Shown here one piece after another: positions 26,956 to 35,816 of a DNA stretch of 64,000 nucleotides; position 1 is the stretch's first letter; every line of letters starts with the position of its first letter. A program made the translations under genes and the position numbers. This DNA comes from Coprococcus_C sp934318045 (GTDB lineage Bacteria > Bacillota > Clostridia > Lachnospirales > Lachnospiraceae). The DNA lies in NCBI GenBank assembly GCA_934318045.1, contig CAKREY010000001.1, positions 62,001-126,000 on the forward strand. The letters are read 5' to 3'. The notes beneath the pieces were generated by a model. The model saw only the letters and a program-made list of their open reading frames with translations. It ran no database searches and had not been told where the DNA came from.

Positions 26956-27315
26956 TTACTTTACAAGTTCCTTAACCTTCGCCTTCTTACCAACACGATC
27001 ACGTAAGTAATTCAGCTTTGCACGTCTTACTTTACCTTTACGGATAACCTCGATCTTTTCGATCGTTGGGCTGTGCAATGGCCATGTCTTCTCTACGCCA
27101 ACACCATTTGAATTTTTACGAACTGTGAATGTCTCACGGTTGCTTCCACCCTGTCTCTTAAGTACAGTTCCTTCAAATGCCTGGACTCTTTCTCTGTTAC
27201 CCTCTTTAATCTTAGCGTATACCTTTACAGTATCACCAACGTTAAAGTCTGCAACATCCTGCTTCAACTGTGCTGTCTCAATGTTCTTAATGATTTCGTT
27301 TGCACTTAATGCCAT
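26956..27315 (-). CDS. rplS: 50S ribosomal protein L19
   Basis: Ribosomal protein at the 30S-50S interface. 119 residues. Typical segments: FNVGDTVKVYAKIKEGNRER, FEGTVLKRQGGSNRETFTVR, GVGVEKTWPLHSPTIEKIEV and AKLNYLRDRVGKKAKVKE. AGGAGGT lies before the ATG. Unlike most Firmicutes, trmD/rimM are not upstream; cheR is, so rplS has been uncoupled and has its own promoter and leader. Confidence 0.99.
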   Translation of the reverse strand: MALSANEIIKNIETAQLKQDVADFNVGDTVKVYAKIKEGNRERVQAFEGTVLKRQGGSNRETFTVRKNSNGVGVEKTWPLHSPTIEKIEVIRKGKVRRAKLNYLRDRVGKKAKVKELVK

Positions 27316-27387
27316 TTGTGTGACCTCCTACATAATTTAGACGTTCTTAATGCACTTTGCACTAGAGGACCATCCCTTTTTCACAAC
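27316..27387 (-). promoter_or_regulatory. rplS 5' leader, possible L19 autoregulatory leader
   Basis: About 72 nt from the predicted transcript start to the ATG. It contains a short palindrome (TGCAAAGTGCA) between conserved-looking GGTCCTC and AGAACGTC stretches. Firmicutes rplS genes often carry an L19-binding leader; the position fits but I cannot confirm the fold. Confidence 0.3.
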
Positions 27388-27393
27388 TATCTA

Positions 27394-27422
27394 AATATAG
27401 CATACAGAAATCGTTCCTGCAA
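27394..27422 (-). promoter_or_regulatory. Sigma-A promoter for rplS
   Basis: Minus strand TTGCAG (27417-27422), 17-nt spacer, TATATT (27394-27399). Start expected near 27387. This is a strong match for a highly expressed gene. Confidence 0.75.
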
Positions 27423-27479
27423 GCTTTATTTTTATATTTATCGATTTTTTAACGATTTTCCAATAAAATAATGTCTTCT

Positions 27480-28259
27480 CTACACTTTTTTATAAAAAAA
27501 AGTACGTATAGACTGAAAACCAAGTTCCTTTGCATGCAGGATCTGTTCCGTACTTCCGATAAACAGGATTCCTTCTGGCTCAAGTGCCTGGTGAAATCCT
27601 TTGTATACCTGATCCTTTGCTTCATCCGTAAAGTAAATCACAACATTGCGGCAGACAACCATATGGATATGCTTAAAATAAGGATCTTTTAACAAATTAT
27701 GCTTTTTAAATTCTACACATCGTTTGATTTCACTGTTGATTGCATAATGATTGTCATCCACTTTTTTAAAATGCTTATCTAAAAACCGATGTGGCAGATC
27801 CGACAGACTTTTCGCCGGATAGATACCTTCTTTTGCAAAAGCAAGGACATCTTCATCCAAATCGGTTGCGATAATATGGATTTTAGATAAAGGAACATAT
27901 TCCGATAAGATCATTGCAATTGTATAAGGCTCGTCCCCTGTCGAACAGGCAGCACTCCAGATTGTAAATGTATCGCCATATTCTTTTTTTAAATATGGGA
28001 TCATCTCGTGTTCAAAATTTTCCCACTGTTGCGGATTCCGATAAAACTGTGACACATTAATCGTCAGATAACTAACAAAGGTACGAAGTAGACCTTCGTC
28101 CTGCTTCATACCTTTGTAAAAATCTTCAAATCCTTCAAATCCTTTCCGGACTATCAGCGACTCTATCCTTCTTTTCATCTGACGCTCTTTATAAAGGTCT
28201 AAGTCAATATCGGTCAGTTTATAGACATCCCGCTTAAACTCTTCATATTGATATGTCAT
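27480..28259 (-). CDS. cheR: CheR-type protein-glutamate methyltransferase
   Basis: SAM-dependent methylation of chemoreceptor glutamates. 259 residues. N-terminal helical CheR domain, then TINVSQFYRNPQQWE, SAM motif IWSAACSTGDEPYTIAMIL, ATDLDEDVLAFAKEG and CRNVVIYF, and a C-terminal GSTEQIL segment. It sits 2 nt behind the ispH-S1 gene with no other chemotaxis gene nearby. It may still serve a distant chemoreceptor system; an unrelated target is possible. Confidence 0.93.
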   Translation of the reverse strand: MTYQYEEFKRDVYKLTDIDLDLYKERQMKRRIESLIVRKGFEGFEDFYKGMKQDEGLLRTFVSYLTINVSQFYRNPQQWENFEHEMIPYLKKEYGDTFTIWSAACSTGDEPYTIAMILSEYVPLSKIHIIATDLDEDVLAFAKEGIYPAKSLSDLPHRFLDKHFKKVDDNHYAINSEIKRCVEFKKHNLLKDPYFKHIHMVVCRNVVIYFTDEAKDQVYKGFHQALEPEGILFIGSTEQILHAKELGFQSIRTFFYKKV

Positions 28260-28261
28260 AC

Positions 28262-30202
28262 TTACTCCTCTTCAGAAGCCTCCTGGTCATCAAGCAATGC
28301 ACGCATGCTCAGACTGATCTTCTTCTCATCAGCTTTGAAATCAACAACCTTTGCTGTGATCTCCTGACCAACTTTCAGAACATCTTCCGGCTTTTCTACA
28401 CGTTCTCTTGAAATCTGGGATACATGGAGAAGTCCATCTACACCTGGCTCAAGCTCAACAAATGCACCAAAGCTTGCGAAACGTACAACCTTGCCAGTTA
28501 CTACGCTTCCAACCTTATACTTATCAGCAGCTAATACCCAAGGATTCTGATCCTCAAACTTCATACTAAGTGCAATCTTCTCACCGTTGATATCCTTGAT
28601 GAATGTCTTAACAACATCACCAACTTTAACAACGCTGCTAGGATCATTGACTCTGCCCCATGACATCTCTGAGATGTGAAGGAGTCCGTCTGCGCCACCA
28701 AGATCGATAAATGCACCGAACGATGTAACATTCTTTACAGTTCCTTCTACAACATCGCCAACCTTGATTGTCTCAAACAACTTCTTCGCAAGCTCTGCCT
28801 TCTTTGCAACAAGAAGCTGCTTTCTGTTACCGATGACTCTGCGCTTCTTCGGATTGAACTCTGTCAAAACAAATTCAACATCCTGATCCTGATACTTTGT
28901 GAGATCTTTCTCATAGGTATCTGATACAAGACTTGCAGGGATAAATACCTTGCACTCATTTACTACAACATTGAGGCCGCCATCAACAACCTGTGTTACC
29001 TTACCTGTAAGGACTTCGCTGTTGTTGTATGCTTCCTCTAACTTATCATAAGACTCATCCGCAGCAACTCTCTTGTATGAAAGGAGAACCTGTCCCTCGC
29101 CATCGTTTGTCTTAATCACTTTTACTTTGATTGGATCTCCAACCTTAACAACCGTTGTAAGGTCAAGATTTGGAGTACTTGAGTACTCGTTTCTTGTTAC
29201 GATACCGTCAGCCTTGTACTGGATATCTACAATGATTTCCTCCGGCTTAACTGCGATAACCTTTCCTTCAACTACGCTTCCAACCCGAATCTTGTTTCCA
29301 TTCTCTTCGGACTGCTTCAACAATTCTTCAAAACTTAATTCTGACATACTGTCATGAACCTCCTTAATAATATAATTTGGGGTAGATGCCCCAGCTGTAA
29401 TACCTACCCTCTTAGCGGATTCAATAACAGTTAAATCCAAGTCAACGAGTGTCTGAATATAGTAAGTATTTTCGCATTCTCTGCGACAGATCTCATACAG
29501 CTTCTGCGTATTCGAACTGCTCTTACCACCAATCACTATCATGGTATCAACATCAGCTGCAAGTGCTCTTGCTTCTCTCTGTCGTTCCTCGGTAGCATTA
29601 CATATGGTATTATAAACAATGACATTATATCCTTTATTTCTAAAAAATTCAACTATATCTTGAAATTTTACGTCATTAAATGTCGTTTGGGCGACAACAT
29701 ACACATTTTTATCAAGAAAATCCAGTTTTTTTTCTGCTTGTTCCACTGAATTTACGATAACCGGGTCCCTGACACACCAGCCGCGGATGCCACAGACCTC
29801 CGGATGATTTTCGTCGCCAACAATGACCACGCAATGTTCCTGTTCTGTTTCCTCCTGAACAATCCGGTGAATTTTTTTTACAAACGGACAAGTGGCATCC
29901 ACAATCTCAAATCCAAGTTTTTCGAGTTTCTCGTATACATGTTTCCCAACGCCATGCGAACGGATGACAATCTCTTTTGTATCATCCGCTCTGCCATCTT
30001 GCGCAATCATTGTATCGATATCATCTTCCGTCAGCACATGTACACCTTTTTGCTCCAGGTCAGCAACCACTTCTTCGTTGTGAATGATTGGTCCGTACGT
30101 ATATACTTTTTTCCCATTTCCAACCTGGTCATAGACGAGATTCACTGCCCGTTTGACGCCAAAGCAGAATCCAGCAGATTTTGCAATCTTTATTTCTCTC
30201 AT
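28262..30202 (-). CDS. ispH: IspH (HMB-PP reductase) fused to ribosomal protein S1-like domains
   Basis: 646 residues in two parts. Residues 1-285 are 4-hydroxy-3-methylbut-2-enyl diphosphate reductase, last step of the MEP isoprenoid pathway, with the three cluster cysteines in SAGFCFGVKRA, DATCPFVKKIH and NTICNATEERQ. Residues about 300-640 hold four S1 RNA-binding repeats (such as VEGTVKNVTSFGAFIDLGG and VTGKVVRFASFGAFVELEPG). The fusion is well known in Clostridia; the S1 part probably acts as ribosomal protein S1. It ends in acidic residues. It lies between cmk and cheR in one operon. Confidence 0.97.
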   Translation of the reverse strand: MREIKIAKSAGFCFGVKRAVNLVYDQVGNGKKVYTYGPIIHNEEVVADLEQKGVHVLTEDDIDTMIAQDGRADDTKEIVIRSHGVGKHVYEKLEKLGFEIVDATCPFVKKIHRIVQEETEQEHCVVIVGDENHPEVCGIRGWCVRDPVIVNSVEQAEKKLDFLDKNVYVVAQTTFNDVKFQDIVEFFRNKGYNVIVYNTICNATEERQREARALAADVDTMIVIGGKSSSNTQKLYEICRRECENTYYIQTLVDLDLTVIESAKRVGITAGASTPNYIIKEVHDSMSELSFEELLKQSEENGNKIRVGSVVEGKVIAVKPEEIIVDIQYKADGIVTRNEYSSTPNLDLTTVVKVGDPIKVKVIKTNDGEGQVLLSYKRVAADESYDKLEEAYNNSEVLTGKVTQVVDGGLNVVVNECKVFIPASLVSDTYEKDLTKYQDQDVEFVLTEFNPKKRRVIGNRKQLLVAKKAELAKKLFETIKVGDVVEGTVKNVTSFGAFIDLGGADGLLHISEMSWGRVNDPSSVVKVGDVVKTFIKDINGEKIALSMKFEDQNPWVLAADKYKVGSVVTGKVVRFASFGAFVELEPGVDGLLHVSQISRERVEKPEDVLKVGQEITAKVVDFKADEKKISLSMRALLDDQEASEEE

Positions 30203-30226
30203 AAAAACAAATCTCCTATTTTGCGT

Positions 30227-30880
30227 CTACCGTGGGATTTTTTTAATAATCTCTGTCACAACTTCATCGATTGTCATATCCGAAGAATCCAGATAATACG
30301 CATCCTCCGCTTGAGAAAGCGGTGCAATCGCGCGGTGCATATCCTGATAATCCCTTGCCTCAATATCCCGTTTAATCTCTTCGAGATCCGCCGGCATCTG
30401 TTTCTCGACAAGTTCCTGATACCGTCTTTTTGCTCTTGTATCTACCGAAGCAGTCAGATAGATTTTGAGTTCGGCATCCGGTAATACAAATGTCCCGATA
30501 TCTCTGCCATCCATGACGACATCCTGTGTGGATGCAAGATTTCTTTGCAAATCCAGAAGTTTATCCCGGACTGCCTGTCTGGTTGCTACCCGTGATGCCA
30601 TATTTCCGACTGCCTCCTGTCGGATTTCCTTCGATACATTTTTTCCATTCAAATAAACCTGCTGTTCGCCAGACTCATATCGGATCTCAACCCGAATCGC
30701 TGCAAGTGCTTCAAATACAGCGGCATCATTTTCCACATCGACGCCCTCATTCATGAAATACAGACCGATTGCACGGTACATGGCACCTGTATCGACATAG
30801 ATATACCCCTTTTCCTTTGCTACACGACGTGCGATCGTGCTTTTCCCGGCGCCTGCCGGTCCATCGATTGCGATATTCAT
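30227..30880 (-). CDS. cmk: Cytidylate kinase
   Basis: Phosphorylates CMP and dCMP. 217 residues, P-loop DGPAGAGKSTIARRVAKEKG at the N-terminus, DTGAMYRAIGLY, DGRDIGTFVLPDAELKIYLT and RDYQDMHRAIAPL. The gene directly before ispH-S1 is cmk, as commonly found (cmk-rpsA in Gammaproteobacteria and cmk-ispH-S1 in Clostridia). Confidence 0.98.
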   Translation of the reverse strand: MNIAIDGPAGAGKSTIARRVAKEKGYIYVDTGAMYRAIGLYFMNEGVDVENDAAVFEALAAIRVEIRYESGEQQVYLNGKNVSKEIRQEAVGNMASRVATRQAVRDKLLDLQRNLASTQDVVMDGRDIGTFVLPDAELKIYLTASVDTRAKRRYQELVEKQMPADLEEIKRDIEARDYQDMHRAIAPLSQAEDAYYLDSSDMTIDEVVTEIIKKIPR

Positions 30881-30903
30881 AACCTATGTTCCTCCATTTA
30901 TTT

Positions 30904-32181
30904 TTAATCTTCATCATTTTCAAGTTTTAAAGCCGCAGCAGTTGACCATGCGATCTGCAGATTAAATCCACCCGTCAGTGCGTCGACATCGAGCACTTCT
31001 CCGATGAAGTAAAGCCCCGGAATCCGCTTTACCTCCATCGTCTTCGGATTGATTTCCTTCACGCTCACACCACCTCTGGTGATGATTGCTTCCTCGTACC
31101 CCCGTGTGCCAGCCACATGCAGCGTAAGCTTCTTCAGGCAGGCAGTGAGCCGCTCGCGTTCTTCCTTCGTCACAGCATTCACCTGCTTGAACGGATCAAT
31201 CTGTGCAAGCTCTATCATAACCGGAATCAGCTTCTTCGGCAGCAGATCATCGAGTGCATTCCGTACCTGCTTGTTCTTCGCCGCATCAAAATCCCGCAGG
31301 ATCCGAGCATCCAGTTGTTCCATGGTAAGTGCCGGTTTCAAATCAATCTCGACCCAAATTGGCTCACCTTTGGCTTTACCGGTATAGGCCGACGCCGAAA
31401 GTACGAGCGGCCCGCTGATGCCAAAATGCGTAAACAGCATTTCGCCCTGTTCCTGATATAACAGCTTGTCTTTGTTTTTCTTCTTTGTATAGCACGACAA
31501 TGTGACATTCCGAAGCGAAAGTCCCATCAGGTCCCGGCAGAAGTCTTCCTCCACTTCGAAAGGAACAAGCGATGGGTGACAATCTGTCACCTGCAGGCCA
31601 AGATCTCCGGCAAACCGTAAGCCATCTCCGGTCGAACCGGTCCGTTCATAGGAAAGACCTCCGGTTGCCACGATTACCGCATCAAAATACTCCTGTTTTT
31701 GCAGTCCCTTCTCGTCCTTCACGCAAATGCCTGTCACACGCATCTGATCCTGCATCTGGTCGTGCGCCGGTTCCGTCAGGATTCTCGTTACCGTGTGGTG
31801 CAGGCGAACTGTTACCTTTTGCTTGTTTAACGCCTGCTCGAGTGTTTTTATCACATCCGATGAATGATCCGATGCCGGGAATACCCGGTTTCCGCGTTCA
31901 GTCTTTAATTCCAGTCCATTTTGCTCAAAAAACTGCATCACATCCTGTGCATTACAATTATAAAATGCACTATACAAAAACTTTGGATTTGTCACCACAT
32001 GTTTCATCAGCTCTTCCACTTCACAATTGTTTGTCAGATTGCATCTGCCTTTTCCTGTGATGAAAAGTTTTTTGCCAAGTTTTTCATTTTTTTCATATAT
32101 TGTCACGGAGTGCCCTGCTTGTGCAAGCATAACCGCTGCATACATACCGGCAGCTCCTCCACCTATGATAGCTGCTCGCAT
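30904..32181 (-). CDS. NAD(P)/FAD-dependent oxidoreductase, HI0933/YtfP family
   Basis: Flavoprotein of 425 residues, function unknown. N-terminal FAD-binding motif IIGGGAAGMYAAVMLAQAG followed by an acidic residue, GKGRCNLTNNCEV (family hallmark), RVFPASDHSSDV, VIVATGGLSYERTGSTGDG, and a C-terminal ITRGGVSVKEINPKTMEVK and LDVDALTGGFNLQIAWSTG-like segment. The ATG overlaps the stop of trkA by 1 nt (TAATG), so the two are translationally linked, upstream of cmk. Confidence 0.94.
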   Translation of the reverse strand: MRAAIIGGGAAGMYAAVMLAQAGHSVTIYEKNEKLGKKLFITGKGRCNLTNNCEVEELMKHVVTNPKFLYSAFYNCNAQDVMQFFEQNGLELKTERGNRVFPASDHSSDVIKTLEQALNKQKVTVRLHHTVTRILTEPAHDQMQDQMRVTGICVKDEKGLQKQEYFDAVIVATGGLSYERTGSTGDGLRFAGDLGLQVTDCHPSLVPFEVEEDFCRDLMGLSLRNVTLSCYTKKKNKDKLLYQEQGEMLFTHFGISGPLVLSASAYTGKAKGEPIWVEIDLKPALTMEQLDARILRDFDAAKNKQVRNALDDLLPKKLIPVMIELAQIDPFKQVNAVTKEERERLTACLKKLTLHVAGTRGYEEAIITRGGVSVKEINPKTMEVKRIPGLYFIGEVLDVDALTGGFNLQIAWSTAAALKLENDED

Positions 32182-32828
32182 TATCTCTCAAACCTCTTCA
32201 AATCCGACTTCTTCATGATAATCAGCAACGGCTCATCCGCCTTTAATGGCGTATCCGGATCCATAGCGATATTGAATTCATCATTCTGGATCACAGCGAC
32301 AACATTGATTTTATATTCTTTTCTAAGATTCAGCTCCCGCAGATTCTTACCAACCCACTCCGCACGTGGAAGAATCTCCACAAGGCTCGTGCTGTCCGAC
32401 AGGTCAAAATAATCGACAAGATGTTCTGAGATCAGTTTGTGCGACAGACGGATTCCGGATTCTTTCTCCGGAAAAACAACCTGGTCTGCGCCAACCCGCT
32501 TCAGGATTTTCTCCATCATCTCATCCTTTGCCTTTGCAATCACCTTTGGCACGCCAAGTTCCTTTGCAGACATCACGCACATGATGCTGGAATCTAAGCT
32601 GTCAGCCATCGCCACAACTACCGCATCCATGTTCGAGATACCTGCCTCTCTTAGTGCATCCATATCACAGACATCCAGACTCATGGCACAAGTCACACTG
32701 TCCGCAATCTCATTTACAATCTCTGGATTTCCATCGATTACAAGCACATCCGCGCCGTTTTTATACAATTCTGTTGCAATGCTTTTCCCATACCGTCCAA
32801 GACCGATAACCGCGATCGATTTATTCAT
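32181..32828 (-). CDS. ktrA: Potassium uptake regulatory subunit TrkA/KtrA (RCK domain)
   Basis: Cytoplasmic gating ring protein of a K+ channel-like transporter. 215 residues. Rossmann motif IAVIGLGRYGKSIATEL, VIDGNPEIVNEIADSV, MADSLDSSIMCVM and RAEWVGKNLRELNLRK, then an RCK-C domain. The ATG at 32828 lies about 10 nt behind GGAGG; an ATG at 32837 is too close to it, and a longer frame would overlap trkH. It starts 14 nt after trkH, so the two subunits are coexpressed. Confidence 0.95.
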   Translation of the reverse strand: MNKSIAVIGLGRYGKSIATELYKNGADVLVIDGNPEIVNEIADSVTCAMSLDVCDMDALREAGISNMDAVVVAMADSLDSSIMCVMSAKELGVPKVIAKAKDEMMEKILKRVGADQVVFPEKESGIRLSHKLISEHLVDYFDLSDSTSLVEILPRAEWVGKNLRELNLRKEYKINVVAVIQNDEFNIAMDPDTPLKADEPLLIIMKKSDLKRFER

Positions 32829-32842
32829 ATATTTCATTCCTC

Positions 32843-34231
32843 CTACCCTACAATAATTTCCGCATCCGCATATTTTACAGAGTTGTGGTTTGTCGCACGC
32901 TGTCCGAAGAACATGAACATCGTGATTGGTCCCACTCTGCCAAGATACATACATAATATGATAATCACTTTTCCAATCACATTCAGCCCCGGAGTCACGT
33001 CCCGTGACAACCCGACTGTTGCGATTGCACTTGTCACTTCGAAGACACCATCCGACAGGGAAAGTGGATTTGTCGCCAGAAGCAGAACAGAAAACAAAAT
33101 CAATGTGCCAAAACCGATAACTGTCACAGCCAGCGACCGACGGACGATAGATGTCGGGATTGTTTTTTTAAATGCGACCGTCTCTTTGCGTCCCTGTACT
33201 ACAGCCAAAACTGCATACACAAGTGTCGCAGCCGTCATCGTCTTGATGCCACCGGCAGTTCCGACCGGCGAACCACCAACAAACATGATTACACAACTCA
33301 CAAGTACCGTCGGCTCTGTCAATCCTTTCTGGTTGATTGATGCAAATCCAGCTGTTCGGAGTGTCACAGACTGAAAAAATGCATTAAGCATTTTCTTTCC
33401 AAGTGACATATTTCCGAGCGTGAGCGGATTGTTACATTCAAATAGAAATGTGACAACCATGCCGGATAAAATCAATGCAAATGTCATCATCAATATGATT
33501 TTTGTATGTGTATTGAATCGACGCCAAATATCACGGGCCGGTATCTTTTTTGCACGCACGTTTGAAAGCACATCTACCACATCCCACCAGACAACGAATC
33601 CAAGTCCACCACAGATGATCAGAAACGACGACGTGAGCAGTACAAGCGGGGAATCCGCATACGTCATCAGACTGTCCGGTCCAATGATATCGATTCCTGC
33701 ATTGCAAAACGCTGAAATTGCATTGAATACAGAATACCAGATTCCATGCGCCACACCAAACTGTGGGATAAACGCAAACATATATAAGACCGCGCCTAAC
33801 ATCTCCACAATCACAGTTCCTTTGATCACTCGTTTTATAAATACAACCATGCCCTGCATCGTACTTAATCCAAAAGCATCCTGAATCATCATACGGTTGC
33901 GCAAGGAGAATTTTCGATTCATTAAAAGCATAACAAATGACGTCAATGCCACAATTCCAAGTCCCCCGAGCTGTATCAGCGCGAGAATTACAATCTTACC
34001 AAATAATGTCCAATACGAAAAGGTCGGAACAACTACAAGCCCCGTCACGCAGACGGAAGTCGTTGCAGTAAATAACGCAGTCAGAAAATCCGATTCTCCG
34101 GTTATCGTTGCAGCCGGCAGTGTAAGCAGGATCGCTCCGATCAAAATTGCAATCAGAAATCCAAGCAAGATCTTTGATGTCGTCCGCATCTGCCGCCTTA
34201 ATTTCTTTTCATTTTTCTCTGCTACATCCAT
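32843..34231 (-). CDS. ktrB: Potassium uptake transmembrane subunit TrkH/KtrB
   Basis: Pore-forming subunit of a Trk/Ktr K+ uptake system. About 462 residues with four M-P-M repeats; selectivity-filter regions include TATTSVCVTGLVV, NAISAFCNAGIDI, VTLRTAGFASIN and TSAIATVGLSRDV. C-terminus ends IIVG. GGAG lies 7 nt before the ATG at 34231; an upstream GTG at 34246 overlaps that Shine-Dalgarno. Followed by its regulatory subunit. An unusual perfect 14-bp inverted repeat lies 30-73 bp upstream. Confidence 0.96.
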   Translation of the reverse strand: MDVAEKNEKKLRRQMRTTSKILLGFLIAILIGAILLTLPAATITGESDFLTALFTATTSVCVTGLVVVPTFSYWTLFGKIVILALIQLGGLGIVALTSFVMLLMNRKFSLRNRMMIQDAFGLSTMQGMVVFIKRVIKGTVIVEMLGAVLYMFAFIPQFGVAHGIWYSVFNAISAFCNAGIDIIGPDSLMTYADSPLVLLTSSFLIICGGLGFVVWWDVVDVLSNVRAKKIPARDIWRRFNTHTKIILMMTFALILSGMVVTFLFECNNPLTLGNMSLGKKMLNAFFQSVTLRTAGFASINQKGLTEPTVLVSCVIMFVGGSPVGTAGGIKTMTAATLVYAVLAVVQGRKETVAFKKTIPTSIVRRSLAVTVIGFGTLILFSVLLLATNPLSLSDGVFEVTSAIATVGLSRDVTPGLNVIGKVIIILCMYLGRVGPITMFMFFGQRATNHNSVKYADAEIIVG

Positions 34232-34260
34232 ATTTTTTCTCCACACTTATATCTTTTATT

Positions 34261-34304
34261 GCAGGTAATTGCGAAACACGTAATTGTATATCGCAATTAC
34301 CTGC
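34261..34304. repeat. Perfect 14-bp inverted repeat upstream of ktrB
   Basis: Arms gcaggtaattgcga (34261-34274) and tcgcaattacctgc (34291-34304) around a 16-nt loop, no T-run after it. It may be an operator or a leader stem-loop of the K+ uptake operon; it is not a terminator by itself. Confidence 0.75.
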
Positions 34305-34321
34305 TCTATATTATGAAAGAA

Positions 34322-34350
34322 TAAGGCGGAGAAAAAGCTCTCCGCCTTTT
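34322..34350 (-). terminator. Intrinsic terminator of the decarboxylase operon
   Basis: Stem AAGGCGGAGA/TCTCCGCCTT (34323-34332 with 34339-34348), 6-nt loop, then a T-rich tail (ATTCTTTC) on the minus strand, 22 nt behind the last gene of the operon. Confidence 0.85.
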
Positions 34351-34371
34351 GATATCTTTTATCCTGGCTTA

Positions 34372-35790
34372 TTATACCGGATATGTCTTATTCTCTGTAT
34401 TTGCTGCTGTTACATCCACACCTGTCTGCTGAGCCTCTCTGTACTTGAAAAACTCCGTTGCAACCTGTGGGAACAATGCATAAGAAAGAACATCCTCATC
34501 CTGTTGCTTGTACTGTGCCATTTCCTTCTCAAACTTCTCAAGCGATGGCTTTAAGTCATCTGCCGGACGATATGTGATAGGCTCCTTCATTCCAAGGCTG
34601 TCAAGTGCCTTCTTCTGGATTTCTTTGTTTACAGGGACAGTTGTTCTACCGTACTTACCAACGAGCATATCCTTTGCCTCTTTTGTAAGAGTCTTGTAAC
34701 GCTCACCTAAAACAACGTTCAATACAGCCTGTGTACCAACGATCTGGGAAGATGGTGTAACAAGTGGAATCTCACCAAAGTCCTTACGAACACGTGGAAT
34801 TTCTTCCAAAACTTCATCGTACTTGTCTTCTGCATGCATTTCCTTCAACTGTGATACCATGTTAGAAAGCATACCACCCGGTACCTGATAAAGCAGAGTC
34901 TTGATATTTACGCCCATTACCTTTGGACTAAGCAGTCCGGACTCCAGCCACTGCTCACGGAGTGGACGGAAGTAATCAGCGATCTCAGCAAGAAGGTTCT
35001 GGTCGAATCCTGGATCGAACTCCGTACCCTCGAATGCCTTTGCCATAACCTCTGTTGCAGGCTGTGATGTACCCATAGCCAATGGTGACATTGCTGTATC
35101 AATAATATCACAACCGGCTTCCACTGCCTTCATGTATGTCATAGAAGCAACACCGGATGTGTAATGCGTATGAAGCTGAATCGGAAGTTTTGTACCTTCC
35201 TTCAAAGCTTTTACAAGCTTTGTAGCCTCGTTTGGTACAAGAAGTCCGGCCATATCCTTGATACAGATGGAATCTGCACCCATCTCTTCGATATTTCTAG
35301 CCATGTTTTTCCAGTAATCCATGGTATAAGCATCGCCAAGTGTGTAAGAAAGTGCAACCTGTGCATGTCCCTTTTCCTTGTTTGCTGCCTTTACAGCTGT
35401 CTCCAGATTACGGATATCATTCAAACAGTCAAAGATACGAATGATATCAATACCGTTTGCGATACTCTTCTGTACGAAGTACTCTACAACATCATCCGAA
35501 TATGGGCTGTATCCAAGGATATTCTGTCCACGGAACAGCATCTGAAGCTTTGTATTCTTGAATCCGTCACGGAGTTTACGAAGTCTGTCCCATGGATCCT
35601 CTTTCAGGAAACGGAGACAAGCGTCGAATGTAGCACCACCCCAGCACTCAACGGAATGGTAACCTACTTTATCCATTTTATCAATAATTGGCAACATCTG
35701 CTCTGTTGTCATACGAGTTGCAATCAAAGACTGGTGTGCATCTCTCAGCACAGTTTCGGTAATCTTTACCGGTTTCTTTTCTTCTGCCAT
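34372..35790 (-). CDS. oadA: Pyruvate/oxaloacetate carboxyltransferase (OadA / transcarboxylase 5S-like, no biotin domain)
   Basis: Moves a carboxyl group between oxaloacetate/pyruvate and carrier biotin. 472 residues: TIM barrel with TETVLRDAHQSLIATRM (metal Asp), GGATFDACLRFL, SICIKDMAGLLVP (carbamylated Lys), and LHTHYTSG (metal His pair), then the conserved C-terminal PYC_OADA domain. It stops before a biotinyl domain, which is a separate gene here, as in transcarboxylase 5S or split pyruvate carboxylase B. Last gene of the five-gene operon. Metal is expected to be Zn or Co. Confidence 0.94.
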   Translation of the reverse strand: MAEEKKPVKITETVLRDAHQSLIATRMTTEQMLPIIDKMDKVGYHSVECWGGATFDACLRFLKEDPWDRLRKLRDGFKNTKLQMLFRGQNILGYSPYSDDVVEYFVQKSIANGIDIIRIFDCLNDIRNLETAVKAANKEKGHAQVALSYTLGDAYTMDYWKNMARNIEEMGADSICIKDMAGLLVPNEATKLVKALKEGTKLPIQLHTHYTSGVASMTYMKAVEAGCDIIDTAMSPLAMGTSQPATEVMAKAFEGTEFDPGFDQNLLAEIADYFRPLREQWLESGLLSPKVMGVNIKTLLYQVPGGMLSNMVSQLKEMHAEDKYDEVLEEIPRVRKDFGEIPLVTPSSQIVGTQAVLNVVLGERYKTLTKEAKDMLVGKYGRTTVPVNKEIQKKALDSLGMKEPITYRPADDLKPSLEKFEKEMAQYKQQDEDVLSYALFPQVATEFFKYREAQQTGVDVTAANTENKTYPV

Positions 35791-35816
35791 TAGTCTGACC
35801 TCCTAAATTCTCTATA

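Noticed and set aside
31572..32060. Plus-strand open frame of 162 codons opposite the HI0933-type flavoprotein gene
   Set aside because: Antisense shadow of a well-supported gene; low-complexity sequence without family resemblance.
34232..34371. c-di-AMP (ydaO-type) riboswitch before ktrB
   Set aside because: The region is only about 140 nt, half of it terminator and palindrome; no riboswitch core motif is visible.
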